A stretch of DNA of 6,419 nt from Ktedonobacterales bacterium (GTDB taxonomy: Bacteria > Chloroflexota > Ktedonobacteria > Ktedonobacterales > JACDGC01), in NCBI GenBank assembly GCA_013815535.1, contig JACDGC010000105.1, positions 1-6,419 of the forward strand, in the 5' to 3' direction. The notes under the pieces were generated by a model, which worked only from the letters and a program-made list of their open reading frames with translations, was not told the origin of the DNA and ran no database searches. Of this stretch, positions 6,256-6,419 are shown in pieces (the stretch's first letter is position 1; the number at the start of each line of letters is the position of its first letter). A program made the translations under genes and the position numbers.

Positions 6256-6419
6256 GTGACTACGGCAACGTTCAAGAGGATGGGGGAACATCGCACCCGT
6301 TCCCTCACGTATTACCTCCATACCGCCAGCCGTGCCATCATCGACCGTCTCGTCGCTGAAGGCATCGGAACTCTGGTCATCGGCAAGAACGTGGGCTGGA
6401 AGCAGGAAGCCAATATGGG
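6256..6419 (+). pseudogene. TnpB-family (OrfB, IS200/IS605-type) protein fragment lacking its N-terminal half, running off the window
   Basis: The frame opened by GTG 6256 encodes HRTRSLTYYLHTASRAIIDR, then LVAEGIGTLVIGKNVGWKQE and ANMG at the window edge. Helix YLHTASR-x-IID followed by GIGTLVIGKN-x2-WKQE is a signature of the central-to-late region of TnpB-type proteins, the RNA-guided nucleases or accessory proteins of IS200/IS605 and IS607-type elements. A full protein should have an N-terminal helical domain and a RuvC-I aspartate roughly 100 or more residues earlier. Here the lipoprotein stop (6232-6234) lies only 21 bases upstream in the same frame, so these parts are missing and the gene is 5'-truncated. 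A weak GAGG at 6243-6246 precedes GTG 6256, so a short product might still be made. The usual RuvC-II 'ED' is replaced by 'GK(N)', as in a sizeable TnpB subgroup. The 3' part, zinc ribbon and element end are outside the window. Confidence 0.75.

Overview
The window looks like accessory DNA from a fairly GC-rich, large-genome bacterium. Chloroflexota (Ktedonobacterales-like) is my best guess and an actinomycete is the alternative. The guess rests on three things: secreted polysaccharide hydrolases, a lipoprotein with a 'PTPTATPLPPAPTPTP'-type spacer, and remnants of TnpB/IS200-IS605-type elements and tetratricopeptide (TPR) sequence. No rRNA, tRNA or CRISPR array is visible. All genes recognised are on the + strand.

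Layout. 1-513 is the 3' end of a gene for a secreted beta-helix-type protein of the 'coagulation factor 5/8 type domain' group, probably related to GH87 alpha-glucanases. It ends at a strong hairpin (543-580). 581-801 is a gene-free leader full of inverted repeats, with a consensus TATAAT hexamer at 678-683. 802-4134 is a complete, exported, four-domain GH15 enzyme of the glucodextranase/glucoamylase type; both expected catalytic glutamates are present. It is followed by a perfect 17-bp inverted repeat (4153-4188). 4189-4626 is a scar region: an IS200/IS605-like end hairpin (4231-4262), a piece of TPR coding sequence that ends in a stop (4323-4415), and no intact gene. 4627-6234 is a complete gene for a lipoprotein of unknown function, with a strong Shine-Dalgarno, an internal domain duplication and a Pro/Thr linker. 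From about 6256 to the window edge lies the middle part of a TnpB-family protein. It lacks its N-terminal half and starts just after the lipoprotein stop.

How the genes work together. The first two genes plausibly form an extracellular alpha-glucan degradation locus: an endo-acting or branch-acting beta-helix enzyme plus an exo-acting GH15 that releases glucose. They are separated by a terminator-like hairpin and a new promoter region, so they are probably separate transcripts rather than one operon. The lipoprotein has no evident link to them. It is bracketed by mobile-element debris, which suggests an insertion and decay hotspot. I found no convincing new multi-gene system. The points most worth checking are the lipoprotein architecture, the structured leader of the GH15 gene, and the truncated TnpB with a GKN sequence where many TnpB proteins carry the RuvC-II glutamate.
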